Positions 26,627 through 34,759 of a DNA stretch of 64,000 bases are shown here, piece by piece; positions within the stretch are counted from its first letter, which is position 1; each line of letters begins with the position of its first letter. The notes beneath the pieces were generated by a model. It searched no databases. It was not told the origin of the DNA and saw only the letters and a list, made by a program, of their open reading frames with translations. The stretch covers positions 248,001 through 312,000 of the forward strand of contig JACJZQ010000002.1 of NCBI GenBank assembly GCA_020635495.1, read 5' to 3'. This DNA is from Flavobacteriales bacterium. Lineage in GTDB: Bacteria > Bacteroidota > Bacteroidia > UBA10329. The translations under genes and the position numbers were made by a program.

Positions 26627-27784
26627 ATGTATCCAACTCTTTACGATCTGGTTCTCGACCTCTTCGGAATGTCCATTCCTCCATTTAAGCTTGTTCAGAG
26701 CTTTGGGATGATGGTGGCCTTGGCCTTCCTTGCCGCCAGTATGGATTTGAAATCTGAGCTGAAAAGAAAAGAAGAGCAAGGTCTGCTCCAATCTGTTAAA
26801 AAGAATGTTTGGAGAGGCGTGAAATCCAGCATGCTGGAAAAATTGACTTCAGCGCTTATCGGCTTTGCCATTGGCTACAAGTTTTTGGCGTTGATAACCG
26901 ATTTTGATACCGCTTCACTCAATCCTCAGGCATTTATTCTATCCTCAGAAGGCAGTTTACTTGGTGGACTCTTAGGAGCGGCCATCTCTGTTGGCATGCG
27001 CATTTGGGACGATAGCAAAGTAAAAGGAGAACCTCGCGAAGTAGAAATTGATGTACATCCGTACGAACAAGTAGGCACCATTACCATTCTAGCTGCGGTC
27101 TTCGGAATAGGTGGTGCCAAAATCTTTCACAATCTCGAAAACCTGGATGAGTTGATGGCCGATCCTGTTGGCGCATTGGTTTCGTTCAGCGGCCTTTCCT
27201 TTTTAGGAGGACTCATCTGTGCAACGGCCGCCATTCTTTGGTATGCCAGAAAAAACAACATCAAAATGTTGCATCTGACGGATGCGGCCTTGCCAGGGCT
27301 CATGCTTGCTTACGGCATTGGCAGAATGGGATGCCAGTTGGCCGGTGATGGCGATTGGGGAATTCCGAATGATGCACCAAAGCCCGATTGGCTTGCTTGG
27401 CTGCCGGATTGGGCATGGGCATACAACTACCCGAATAACGTGTTGGGCATTGATCTCAAAACCGATTATGCACAGATGGGTTACGTTAGCCTAACAGGCT
27501 ATGCATGGCCAACTCCCATCTACGAAACAACGATGGCGCTGCTCATTTTCGGGTTCTTTTGGGTTATGCGTAAACGATGGAAAACGCCCGGCTTGGTTGC
27601 AGCATGGTATCTGATTCTTGCAGGTGCAGAACGTTTGGCCATTGAACAGATCCGTATCAATAACGAGTATCCGATTCTAGGCGGAGTTACACAGGCCGAG
27701 ATCATTTCCACCATCATGATCGTCATCGGGATTGTATTCGTTTTCCTCATGCCCAAGGTTGGACATAAATGGGCACAGTACTGA
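26627..27784 (+). CDS. prolipoprotein diacylglyceryl transferase-like membrane protein, long copy
   Basis: A 385-residue paralogue of the preceding gene. The shared core includes AKIFHNLENLDELM, FLGGLICATA, GRMGCQLAGDGDWGIP and ERLAIEQIRIN. It has an extra segment of about 75 residues (roughly 64-140) with two predicted helices (ALIGFAIGYKFLALI and GSLLGGLLGAAISVGM). Around 380 residues is the length I recall for this Lgt-like family in Bacteroidota, so the short copy is probably the deleted one. A CATCTTTGCAGCC stretch (26595-26607) upstream resembles a Bacteroidota promoter with one mismatch. It overlaps the next gene as TGATG. Confidence 0.82.
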   Translation: MYPTLYDLVLDLFGMSIPPFKLVQSFGMMVALAFLAASMDLKSELKRKEEQGLLQSVKKNVWRGVKSSMLEKLTSALIGFAIGYKFLALITDFDTASLNPQAFILSSEGSLLGGLLGAAISVGMRIWDDSKVKGEPREVEIDVHPYEQVGTITILAAVFGIGGAKIFHNLENLDELMADPVGALVSFSGLSFLGGLICATAAILWYARKNNIKMLHLTDAALPGLMLAYGIGRMGCQLAGDGDWGIPNDAPKPDWLAWLPDWAWAYNYPNNVLGIDLKTDYAQMGYVSLTGYAWPTPIYETTMALLIFGFFWVMRKRWKTPGLVAAWYLILAGAERLAIEQIRINNEYPILGGVTQAEIISTIMIVIGIVFVFLMPKVGHKWAQY

Positions 27785-28590
27785 TGGAATTCACGCACGA
27801 ACGTCTTGAAGATCTATGTTCTCAAGTTCAGTCTGTGGCTAAACAGGCAGGCAATTTCATCCTTTCAGAACGTCAAGCTTTCAGCTCCAACAAGATCGAA
27901 GTAAAAGGCCACAACGACTTCGTTTCTTACGTTGACAAAGGAGCTGAAAAGCTAATTGTTAAGGGCTTGAAAGAGGTTCTTCCTATTGCTGGGTTCATTA
28001 CCGAAGAAGGAACCGAAAAACGAGATGACAATCCACTGAAGTGGGTCATCGACCCGTTGGATGGCACTACCAATTTCATTCATGGAATGCCATTCTTTGC
28101 CGTAAGCATTGCGTTACTGCAAGGAAAGGAACCCATCCTTGGTGTGGTTTATGAGATCAATCAGGACGAGATGTTCACGGCCGTAAAAGGTGGTGGCGCT
28201 TTTATGAATGGCAGCCTGATAACCGTTTCCAAAGCTGCTACGGTCAAAGACTCACTGCTCGGAACAGGATTCCCCTACTACGATTATCATTTGCTGGATG
28301 AATACTTGGAGCTGTTCAAGCACTTGATGCAGCATTCTCATGGAATTAGAAGACCAGGCTCTGCCGCCACCGATCTGGCCTACGTGGCCTGCGGCCGATT
28401 CGATGGGTTTTACGAATACAGCCTCAGTCCGTGGGATGTGGCAGCAGGCATTCTTCTCGTTAAAGAAGCTGGCGGGGTCGTGTCCAATTTTGATGGTGGA
28501 GACGATGCCATTTTCACAAAAGAGATCATTGCCACCAATCAAGAAATCTATGAGGAGTTTTTTGCGCTTCTGCGTAGATTTATGAAATGA
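27784..28590 (+). CDS. suhB: inositol monophosphatase-family phosphatase
   Basis: A 268-residue Mg-dependent phosphatase. The ATG at 27784 overlaps the upstream stop (TGATG); an ATG 15 bases earlier would overlap the Lgt-like gene further. Motifs are ITEEGTEK (metal Glu), VIDPLDGTTNFIHG and WDVAAGILLVKEAGG. It removes phosphate from myo-inositol-1-phosphate or related sugar/nucleotide phosphates. The coupling to the two Lgt-like genes and to the NfeD gene after it suggests one transcript. Confidence 0.9.
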   Translation: MEFTHERLEDLCSQVQSVAKQAGNFILSERQAFSSNKIEVKGHNDFVSYVDKGAEKLIVKGLKEVLPIAGFITEEGTEKRDDNPLKWVIDPLDGTTNFIHGMPFFAVSIALLQGKEPILGVVYEINQDEMFTAVKGGGAFMNGSLITVSKAATVKDSLLGTGFPYYDYHLLDEYLELFKHLMQHSHGIRRPGSAATDLAYVACGRFDGFYEYSLSPWDVAAGILLVKEAGGVVSNFDGGDDAIFTKEIIATNQEIYEEFFALLRRFMK

Positions 28591-29993
28591 TGCTAAGGTT
28601 ACTTTTTACCGTTTTCTCGTTTTTCCTTTTTCTAAACTGTTTTGCAGTTGACGACAGTACAAATGTTGTGGTCGACTCGATTGCCGAGAAGGTAACTACA
28701 TCATTAGACTCCACCTCCAAAAGGCGCGTTTACAAGTTCGATGTAAAGGAAGAGATCGGTCCTCCCATTTGGAGAAAGATGCAGAAAGCATTTGTAGAAG
28801 CTGAAGAATGGAACGCTGACCTGATTCTTATTGATATGAACACGTATGGTGGCATGGTAATTCATGCAGACAGCATGCGCACTAAGATTCTGAACAGTAA
28901 GATTCCGGTCTGGGTGTTCATCAACAACAATGCGGCTTCGGCAGGTGCGCTTATTTCCATTGCCTGCGATAGCATTTACATGCGCAAAGGAGCCAATATC
29001 GGTGCTGCAACCGTGGTCAACCAAACGGGTGAGGCCATGCCAGACAAGTACCAGAGTTATATGCGAAGTACCATGCGTTCTACGGCAGAAGCCAAAGGAA
29101 GAAACCCTGAAATAGCGCAGGCCATGGTAGACGAATCCATCAAAGTCGATGGAGTTTCAGATTCTGGAAAGGTGCTCACGTTCACAGCCATAGAGGCCAT
29201 GCAACACGGTTTCTGCGAAGGCATGCATGAATCGGTCAAGGAATTGTTGGAAGCAAACGGATTTCCCGAATACGAACTGAAAACGTATGTGGTAACCGGA
29301 TTGGAAACGTTCATCGGTTGGATGGTGAATCCTGCGGTAAGTGGCATTCTCATCATGATCATTATCGGAGGAATCTATTTCGAACTGCAAACCCCTGGCG
29401 TTGGATTTCCAATTGCTGCGGCCATTCTGGCTGCGCTGCTTTATTTCACACCGCTGTATCTGGAAGGACTTGCTGAGAATTGGGAAGTGATCCTTTTCTT
29501 GGTTGGAATCGTTCTGCTGGCTGTAGAGATATTCGTTCTGCCCGGATTTGGGGTAGCCGGAATTTCTGGGGCAGCATTTATCGTTACGTCTCTGATTCTG
29601 AGTTTGGTTGGCAACGTTGGGTTCGACTTTGAATTCACCATGCCACAGGAGATCATGACGGCCTTCTTTACTGTCATGCTGTCTTCGGTTATGGGATTCT
29701 TTGGCTCATTGTATTTGGCCAAAAAGCTGCTGACAACCTCAGCGTTGAGTTCCATGGTACTGGCATCTGTCCAGAATAAGGCAGATGGTTACGTTGGCGT
29801 CAGTGCTTCAGAGGCACAATTGGTTGGAAAAGAAGGTGTTGCGTTTACCGTTCTTCGTCCATCAGGAAAAGTGCAGATTGATGATGAGATATACGATGCC
29901 ACTGCCCTGATGGGATTCATTGATAAAGGCGAAGCAGTGATAGTTTCCAAGTACGAAACCGCACAGTTGTTCGTTCGGAAGGTGAGTAAATAG
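28587..29993 (+). CDS. NfeD-family membrane serine protease (ClpP-like)
   Basis: A 468-residue protein. A signal peptide (residues 1-20) is followed by a ClpP/SppA-like protease domain: the nucleophile is probably Ser118 in NNNAASAGA, and Lys154 in PDKYQSYMR is a candidate partner. Residues about 235-390 contain several membrane helices, and the C-terminal 70 residues form the NfeD OB-fold domain (LVGKEGVAFTVLRPSGKVQIDDEIYDA). Relatives cut membrane-bound proteins such as stomatins; no stomatin gene is adjacent. The start overlaps suhB as ATGA. Confidence 0.85.
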   Translation: MMLRLLFTVFSFFLFLNCFAVDDSTNVVVDSIAEKVTTSLDSTSKRRVYKFDVKEEIGPPIWRKMQKAFVEAEEWNADLILIDMNTYGGMVIHADSMRTKILNSKIPVWVFINNNAASAGALISIACDSIYMRKGANIGAATVVNQTGEAMPDKYQSYMRSTMRSTAEAKGRNPEIAQAMVDESIKVDGVSDSGKVLTFTAIEAMQHGFCEGMHESVKELLEANGFPEYELKTYVVTGLETFIGWMVNPAVSGILIMIIIGGIYFELQTPGVGFPIAAAILAALLYFTPLYLEGLAENWEVILFLVGIVLLAVEIFVLPGFGVAGISGAAFIVTSLILSLVGNVGFDFEFTMPQEIMTAFFTVMLSSVMGFFGSLYLAKKLLTTSALSSMVLASVQNKADGYVGVSASEAQLVGKEGVAFTVLRPSGKVQIDDEIYDATALMGFIDKGEAVIVSKYETAQLFVRKVSK

Positions 29994-30002
29994 TTTCTAT
30001 TT

Positions 30003-30096
30003 CACAGAGATTTTTTTGAGTTACAGAGGTGCACAGAGGATGTTTTCCTTGCATGAATCTCGGTGCATCTCATTTTCTCCAGTTATAAACTCTGTG
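30003..30096. repeat. scattered CACAGAG repeats in an intergenic region
   Basis: CACAGAG occurs at 30003 and 30032, ACAGAGG at 30023, and the inverse CTCTGTG at 30090. The whole gene-free stretch 29994-30155 consists of these repeats followed by the hairpin at 30101-30131. Confidence 0.5.
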
Positions 30097-30100
30097 CAAT

Positions 30101-30131
30101 AAAAAACCCCATCCGCCTTAGGCGGACAGGG
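30101..30131 (-). terminator. rho-independent terminator of the minus-strand gene 30156-30686
   Basis: On the minus strand CCCTGTCCGCC pairs with GGCGGATGGGG (two G-T pairs) around a TAA loop and is followed by six T residues. It lies 25 bases past the stop. The core TCCGCCTTAGGCGGA is itself palindromic. Confidence 0.8.
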
Positions 30132-30155
30132 CTTTGGATGCTTGTAGGATCACAA

Positions 30156-30686
30156 TCAGATCTTACGACCTATTCCGAAGATCTTCAATTCAACCACCCA
30201 CTTGTTCAACTCTCTTTGGTTGTACATGTAGAGTTCAATCTTAACCTTCTTGCCTTTCTTATTCTCCTTCAGGATATACTTTTTGAACTCGGTATCCTCC
30301 AAGAATATATCGTTGGTCTTGTCTTTCTCTGAAGCAACCCAACCATCGCCAAGGCAATCTGTAATTGACTTCTTCAGGTTTTCATAGGTCGATTGCAATT
30401 CAGGAGAAATGAATCGGCTTTCAGCCAGATACGTAACCGCTTCAGGATACATCTCATCAGCAGTTATCAGCATCTCAACACCATCTTTAACCAAGGTGGT
30501 TGACTTACGGTAAGGTTTGGGAACCCCTCGTATTTCCAAGCTAGTCTCCTCTCCTCTTATCTCTTTGAAATAATCTTGAGAAGCTTCAACTACTTTCTTC
30601 AGATTGGCGCACATGGCATCATCTTGTGCCATGGTGGCAACTGGAAGAGCGAACATTAGTATCAGTCCGAGTAAATAGGTTTTCAT
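30156..30686 (-). CDS. small exported protein of unknown function
   Basis: A 176-residue exported protein. The ATG at 30686 opens a signal peptide (MKTYLLGLILMFALPVATMAQ). The mature part has two Cys (DDAMCANLKK and ITDCLGDGW) that could form a disulphide, and a basic C-terminal half. I do not recognise the family. It sits between the TPR lipoprotein gene and its own terminator. Confidence 0.72.
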   Translation of the reverse strand: MKTYLLGLILMFALPVATMAQDDAMCANLKKVVEASQDYFKEIRGEETSLEIRGVPKPYRKSTTLVKDGVEMLITADEMYPEAVTYLAESRFISPELQSTYENLKKSITDCLGDGWVASEKDKTNDIFLEDTEFKKYILKENKKGKKVKIELYMYNQRELNKWVVELKIFGIGRKI

Positions 30687-30760
30687 AGTAGGTCTTTGTT
30701 TGAGCGTTAAAGTTAGAAATTGAACCGCTCCTTGCAAGGCAAGAAACATGCCATCATAGA

Positions 30761-31792
30761 TCAGTTCTTGGATATGATGCGTTTCATACCGTCAGCGGCC
30801 TTGCCATAATTCGGATTCAACTCCAGTGCATAGGCATATTCTCGTTTGGCTCTGGTCATATCTCCTTTGGCTTCATAGCAAAGGCCGCGCATGTAAACAG
30901 CTTGATAATATTTTGGACTGACCTTAACTGCCTTGTCAAAATTCGCCAGGGCCTCATTGTATAGCTGCAGGTATTGGTATTGCACATAACCCATGTTAAA
31001 ATATGCCGATGAATACGTGCTATCAATCTCAATAATGCGGGTGTACGTCTCCAGCGCCTCGTTGAGTTTATCAGCGCCTTGATAGTACATTCCGAGTGCG
31101 TACAACGCGTCAATGCCTTCCGGACGGATAGCCAACGCGCTTTTCAAATAACCTTCGGCTAACGGATTTTTCTGCGAGTAATTGAGAATCCCTAATTCCA
31201 CAAACGCATCATAGTTATCGGGGTTCTGAGTTACGGCTTCCAACAGATTCTCGATGGCCTTTGTGGTATCACCAAGCTCCTTGTAACAGAGTCCTTTTAA
31301 CATGAACGGACGATCATCCCGAGCATCTATCCGAAGCATATCATTCGCGTAGTTGATGCTCTCCTGATAGTTTCTGAGGTATAACTCAAATTGAGCCAAC
31401 CGATACAAAGGCTCTTTGTAATCGGGTTGAAGTTCAACAGCTTTCAGCAATGCATTCTTGCACTTGTTAGGCTTATTGAGACGGAAATAAACATCAGAAA
31501 TGGTCAGGTAATACTTGGCAATGGTGCTATCCAGCAACAACGCTTTACCCACATCAGCCAATGCAAAATTGGTCTGATCGACATCCAAGAACACCATTGC
31601 CCGCTCGTTCAACAGGTCCGTGTTGTTCGGGTCTTTTTCCAACAAAGCCGTAAGGCTATCCAATTTTACCTGACCTGGAAATTCTTCCGTAACCTCAGGA
31701 ATTTCAACGGAAGCCGTGTCATCTTTAGGTGCTTGATCGCATCCAAAAAGAAACACGAGGCATAGTACTACAATAAGCCCGTTTCGAATCAT
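30761..31792 (-). CDS. TPR-repeat lipoprotein
   Basis: A 343-residue lipoprotein (MIRNGLIVVLCLVFLFGC; lipobox LFGC). The mature part consists of about eight tetratricopeptide repeats (for example AVTQNPDNYDAFVELGILNY and AVKVSPKYYQAVYMRGLCYE), a scaffold for protein contacts in the periplasm. Its start overlaps the recA stop by 4 bases, so it is translationally coupled to recA; no functional tie is known. Confidence 0.85.
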   Translation of the reverse strand: MIRNGLIVVLCLVFLFGCDQAPKDDTASVEIPEVTEEFPGQVKLDSLTALLEKDPNNTDLLNERAMVFLDVDQTNFALADVGKALLLDSTIAKYYLTISDVYFRLNKPNKCKNALLKAVELQPDYKEPLYRLAQFELYLRNYQESINYANDMLRIDARDDRPFMLKGLCYKELGDTTKAIENLLEAVTQNPDNYDAFVELGILNYSQKNPLAEGYLKSALAIRPEGIDALYALGMYYQGADKLNEALETYTRIIEIDSTYSSAYFNMGYVQYQYLQLYNEALANFDKAVKVSPKYYQAVYMRGLCYEAKGDMTRAKREYAYALELNPNYGKAADGMKRIISKN

Positions 31793-32805
31793 CCTTCAAC
31801 GGGCTCTACTCCGGTAATCCGATTCTTGATCTTGGTTTCAAGTTCGTCCATCAATTCAGGATTATCGAGAAGCAGTTCTTTCACTGCATCGCGTCCTTGT
31901 CCTAAACGAGTTTCTCCGTAACTGAACCAAGAACCGCTCTTCTTGATCAATCCATGATCAACTCCAAGGTCAATCACCTCTCCAACTTTGGAAATGCCTT
32001 CGCCATACATCACATCGAATTCAGCCTTGCGGAAAGGTGGCGCCACCTTGTTCTTCACTACTTTAACACGAACCCTGTTTCCAGTAACATCTTCTGCGGT
32101 CTTTATCTGTCCTGCTCTACGGATATCCAATCTAACGGATGAGTAAAACTTCAGCGCATTACCACCCGTTGTGGTTTCAGGATTTCCGAACATCACCCCG
32201 ATCTTCTCTCTCAACTGGTTGATGAAAATGCAAACACAGCCAGTTTTACTGATGGTACCTGTCAGTTTTCTCAGCGCTTGAGACATCAATCGTGCTTGAA
32301 GCCCAACCTTGCTATCACCCATCTCTCCTTCAATCTCGCTTCTTGGAGTCAGTGCCGCCACAGAGTCAATAACAATGATATCGATGGCTCCAGAACGAAT
32401 CAGGTTCTCCGCAATCTCCAATGCCTGCTCGCCATTATCAGGCTGAGAGATCAATAAATTATCGATATCGACACCCAAATTCTGTGCATAAAAACGATCG
32501 AAAGCGTGCTCTGCATCTATCATGGCAGCAATTCCGCCCTGTTTTTGCGCTTCCGCAATGGCATGAATTGCCAGTGTTGTCTTACCAGAAGATTCTGGTC
32601 CGTAGATCTCGATGATCCTTCCGCGGGGATAGCCGCCAATTCCCAACGCCACATCCAAACTAATGGAGCCACTTGGAATTACGTCTACATCTTCAACGGC
32701 TGCATCGCCCATTCTCATGATCGAGCCCTTACCATGCGCTTTTTCAAGCTTATCCATGGCCATTTGCAAGGCCTTCAGTTTTTCCGCTTTCTCGTCTTTT
32801 GCCAT
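31789..32805 (-). CDS. recA: recombinase RecA
   Basis: A 338-residue RecA. Walker A GPESSGKTT is at residues 69-77, followed by IDAEHAFD, LIVIDSVAAL-type Walker B (IIVIDSVAALTPR) and QLREKIGVMFGNPETTTGG in the L2 loop. It forms filaments on single-stranded DNA for recombination and repair. It lies 27 bases downstream of bcp and overlaps the TPR lipoprotein gene by 4 bases. No LexA gene is in the window. Confidence 0.98.
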   Translation of the reverse strand: MAKDEKAEKLKALQMAMDKLEKAHGKGSIMRMGDAAVEDVDVIPSGSISLDVALGIGGYPRGRIIEIYGPESSGKTTLAIHAIAEAQKQGGIAAMIDAEHAFDRFYAQNLGVDIDNLLISQPDNGEQALEIAENLIRSGAIDIIVIDSVAALTPRSEIEGEMGDSKVGLQARLMSQALRKLTGTISKTGCVCIFINQLREKIGVMFGNPETTTGGNALKFYSSVRLDIRRAGQIKTAEDVTGNRVRVKVVKNKVAPPFRKAEFDVMYGEGISKVGEVIDLGVDHGLIKKSGSWFSYGETRLGQGRDAVKELLLDNPELMDELETKIKNRITGVEPVEG

Positions 32806-32832
32806 AATTGTCGTTTTACTTGGTTGATGTTT

Positions 32833-33303
32833 TTATTCGCCCAGATCTTCCAGAATCTGCGCGGTATGATCTTTCGTGTTCACCTTCGTGAATACCTTCT
32901 CTAATTTACCATCCGTTCCGATAACGAACGTGGTTCGGTGAATGCCATCGTACTCCTTGCCCATGAACTTCTTCAAGCCCCAGACTCCGTAAGCTTTGAT
33001 GACCTGCAAGTCTGTATCGGCAATAAGTTTGAACGGCAAACTGTACTTGTCAATGAATTTCTGATGACGTGCCTCGCTGTCTGCGGAAACGCCAATTACT
33101 TCAAATCCTCGCTTCTGAAGTTCGCTGTAATTCTCGCCCAAATTGCAAGCTTCAGCCGTACAACCAGGCGTCATGTCTTTCGGGTAGAAGAACAAGATGA
33201 CGCGCTTTCCTTTAAAATCAGATCGGGAAATGGTTTCCCCGTTCTGATCCTTACCTGAAAAAGCAGGTGCCTTGTCTCCTTCCTTCAATGTTACAATACT
33301 CAT
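32833..33303 (-). CDS. bcp: thioredoxin-dependent thiol peroxidase (Bcp/PrxQ)
   Basis: A 156-residue peroxiredoxin. The peroxidatic Cys48 is in TPGCTAEAC and the resolving Cys53 five residues later, the PrxQ arrangement. It reduces hydrogen peroxide and organic peroxides using thioredoxin in the cytoplasm. It lies just upstream of recA on the same strand. Confidence 0.95.
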   Translation of the reverse strand: MSIVTLKEGDKAPAFSGKDQNGETISRSDFKGKRVILFFYPKDMTPGCTAEACNLGENYSELQKRGFEVIGVSADSEARHQKFIDKYSLPFKLIADTDLQVIKAYGVWGLKKFMGKEYDGIHRTTFVIGTDGKLEKVFTKVNTKDHTAQILEDLGE

Positions 33304-33439
33304 AATTCAATCGTTTTGGTGAATAATACTTCTATCACCGAGGCAAACAAAGTAACGCTATTTAGGTTCGGAAACCGACCTTTCCGCTACCAAGTTTTCC
33401 ACTTTGATTGCAAGTCTAAAGGGGCAGAACGTAATGTAT

Positions 33440-34084
33440 TTACGAACCGAAATTCTTCTCAAAATACTTGCAACAAGCCGTCAACCCACACTTCTCACAC
33501 TTGGGTTTTCGTGCCAGACAAACGTAACGTCCATGAAGGATGAGCCAATGATGCGCTGTGGCAATCAGGTCTTCTGGAATGTACTTGACCAACTGTTTCT
33601 CCGTAGCCAAAGGTGTTTTAGCATTCGTGGTAAGACCAAGACGTTCTGAAACACGGAACACATGTGTATCCACCGCCATAGCGGGTTTATCGTAAACAAC
33701 AGAAGCAATGACATTGGCAGTCTTGCGCCCTACGCCTGGCAACTTCTGCAACTCGTCTACATCTGACGGAACCACATTACCGAAATCTTCAACCAGCATC
33801 TTGGCCATACCCACTAAGTGTTTCGCCTTATTGTTCGGGTAACTGATACTTCTGATGTAGGTGAAAACCTCATCTGACGAAGCCGCAGCCAGACTTTCAG
33901 CCTCCGGAAAACGCTCAAACAGACCTTTCGTAACCAAGTTGACGCGCTTGTCGGTGCATTGTGCAGAGAGAATTACAGCCACCAACAACTCATACGGATT
34001 GGTATAATGCAATTCCGTCTCTGCCGTTGGCATCTGCTCTTGGAAGTATGCCATGACCTTTTCGAAGCGCTCCTTTTTTCTCAT
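33440..34084 (-). CDS. nth: endonuclease III
   Basis: A 214-residue DNA glycosylase/AP lyase for oxidised pyrimidines. The helix-hairpin-helix LPGVGRKTANV includes the catalytic Lys121, and Asp139 is in VDTHVFRV. The iron-sulphur cluster Cys pattern C-x6-C-x2-C-x5-C is present near the C-terminus (YVCLARKPKCEKCGL). The 136 bases between nth and bcp contain no gene. Confidence 0.96.
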   Translation of the reverse strand: MRKKERFEKVMAYFQEQMPTAETELHYTNPYELLVAVILSAQCTDKRVNLVTKGLFERFPEAESLAAASSDEVFTYIRSISYPNNKAKHLVGMAKMLVEDFGNVVPSDVDELQKLPGVGRKTANVIASVVYDKPAMAVDTHVFRVSERLGLTTNAKTPLATEKQLVKYIPEDLIATAHHWLILHGRYVCLARKPKCEKCGLTACCKYFEKNFGS

Positions 34085-34107
34085 GGGAGCGAATATAGGC
34101 AGACCAA

Positions 34108-34193
34108 TTTGTCATTTCGAGTGAGGAACGAATCGAGAAATCTACGTCTAGGAAAGTGGAAAAAGATTCCTCCACTTCGGTCGGAATGACAAA
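34108..34193. repeat. inverted-repeat intergenic element, GTCATTTCGA type
   Basis: The ends TTTGTCATTTCGA (34108-34120) and TCGGAATGACAAA (34181-34193) are inverted copies with a few mismatches. Inside are GAGAAATCTA and AGATTCCTCC, which also face each other. It fits exactly between the nth start region and the XRE-regulator stop, which it abuts. A half copy lies at 14538-14572. Similar elements are common between genes in Bacteroidota. Confidence 0.75.
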
Positions 34194-34541
34194 CTATTTA
34201 CGGTATTCCTCCACCGTTTTATCGGTGTAAAGAATCAGCACTTTTTCGACCGTTTTTCGGGACGTTTTTTGGCCCTGGATTTCAACTGATTCTTCACCAC
34301 CATTTTTGGACTGATTTTGACCGCTTGAAACCTCTGCTTTTTGACCCCGTAAGAGCCACTCAGAAGAGATGTCGGAAAAGCTTTCCAAGACCTTTAAAAT
34401 GAAATCTAAACTTGGCTTATTTCTACCCGATAAAATGTGGCTGATGGCACTCCGCTGCACGCCAATTCTATCGGCCATTTGAGACGATGAAAGCTCATTG
34501 TCTTCCATGATTTTTTTAAGTCTTTCGGTAATTGCCTCCAT
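34194..34541 (-). CDS. XRE-family helix-turn-helix regulator
   Basis: A 115-residue regulator; the ATG at 34541 (MEAITERLKKIM) is chosen because an upstream start would lie beyond the promoter/operator. Residues about 1-60 are a Cro/CI-type HTH (SSSQMADRIGVQRSAISHILSGRNKPSLDFILKVL is covered at residues 17-51). The C-terminal half is polar and ends in a short helix. The upstream region carries several palindromes, one overlapping the -7 promoter element, which suggests autoregulation. Targets are unknown. Confidence 0.85.
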   Translation of the reverse strand: MEAITERLKKIMEDNELSSSQMADRIGVQRSAISHILSGRNKPSLDFILKVLESFSDISSEWLLRGQKAEVSSGQNQSKNGGEESVEIQGQKTSRKTVEKVLILYTDKTVEEYRK

Positions 34542-34544
34542 CGT

Positions 34545-34558
34545 TTTACAAATGTAAA
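34545..34558 (-). promoter_or_regulatory. operator-like palindrome over the XRE-regulator promoter
   Basis: TTTACAAATGTAAA is a perfect 6-2-6 inverted repeat. On the minus strand it contains TACATTTG (34549-34556), an exact TAnnTTTG -7 element, 7 bases before the start codon. A second TTTACA-N2-TGTAAA is at 34720-34733. Confidence 0.7.
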
Positions 34559-34624
34559 CCAATTCATCAATACATATTTGTAACCCGATAATAATTGAAG
34601 TCAATGAATCATTACAAAAATCAA

Positions 34625-34644
34625 ACTATAAGTTTATTTATAGT
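34625..34644. promoter_or_regulatory. inverted repeat ACTATAA-N6-TTATAGT
   Basis: A perfect 7-bp inverted repeat with a 6-base spacer in the AT-rich region upstream of the XRE regulator. Confidence 0.45.
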
Positions 34645-34661
34645 GACTTAATAATTTGATT

Positions 34662-34686
34662 ATCAATTATTTATCACATAATTGAT
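34662..34686. promoter_or_regulatory. inverted repeat ATCAATTAT-N7-ATAATTGAT
   Basis: A perfect 9-bp inverted repeat with a 7-base spacer, between the ACTATAA site and the TTACGATCGTAA palindrome. Confidence 0.45.
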
Positions 34687-34697
34687 TACGATCGTAA
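34686..34697. promoter_or_regulatory. palindrome TTACGATCGTAA
   Basis: A perfect 12-bp palindrome. A second, nearly complete copy (TTACGATCGT) occurs at 34738-34747, just before the recF stop. Two copies of an unusual 10-mer within 60 bases suggest a binding site. Confidence 0.55.
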
Positions 34698-34719
34698 ATT
34701 TCAATCAAAAACAGGCCAA

Positions 34720-34733
34720 TTTACAGGTGTAAA
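34720..34733. promoter_or_regulatory. second TTTACA-N2-TGTAAA operator-like site
   Basis: TTTACAGGTGTAAA has the same half-sites and spacing as the promoter-overlapping palindrome at 34545-34558, 175 bases away. Confidence 0.6.
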
Positions 34734-34759
34734 TCGGTTACGATCGTCACAAAATGGAG

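Noticed and set aside
30107..30131. Hairpin as the end of a mobile element
   Set aside because: It has a T-tract in the correct direction 25 bases after a stop codon, and so is explained as a terminator.
34194..34541. XRE regulator as evidence of a prophage or restriction-modification controller
   Set aside because: Neighbours are nth and recF, both housekeeping; no phage, integrase, restriction or methylase gene is present.
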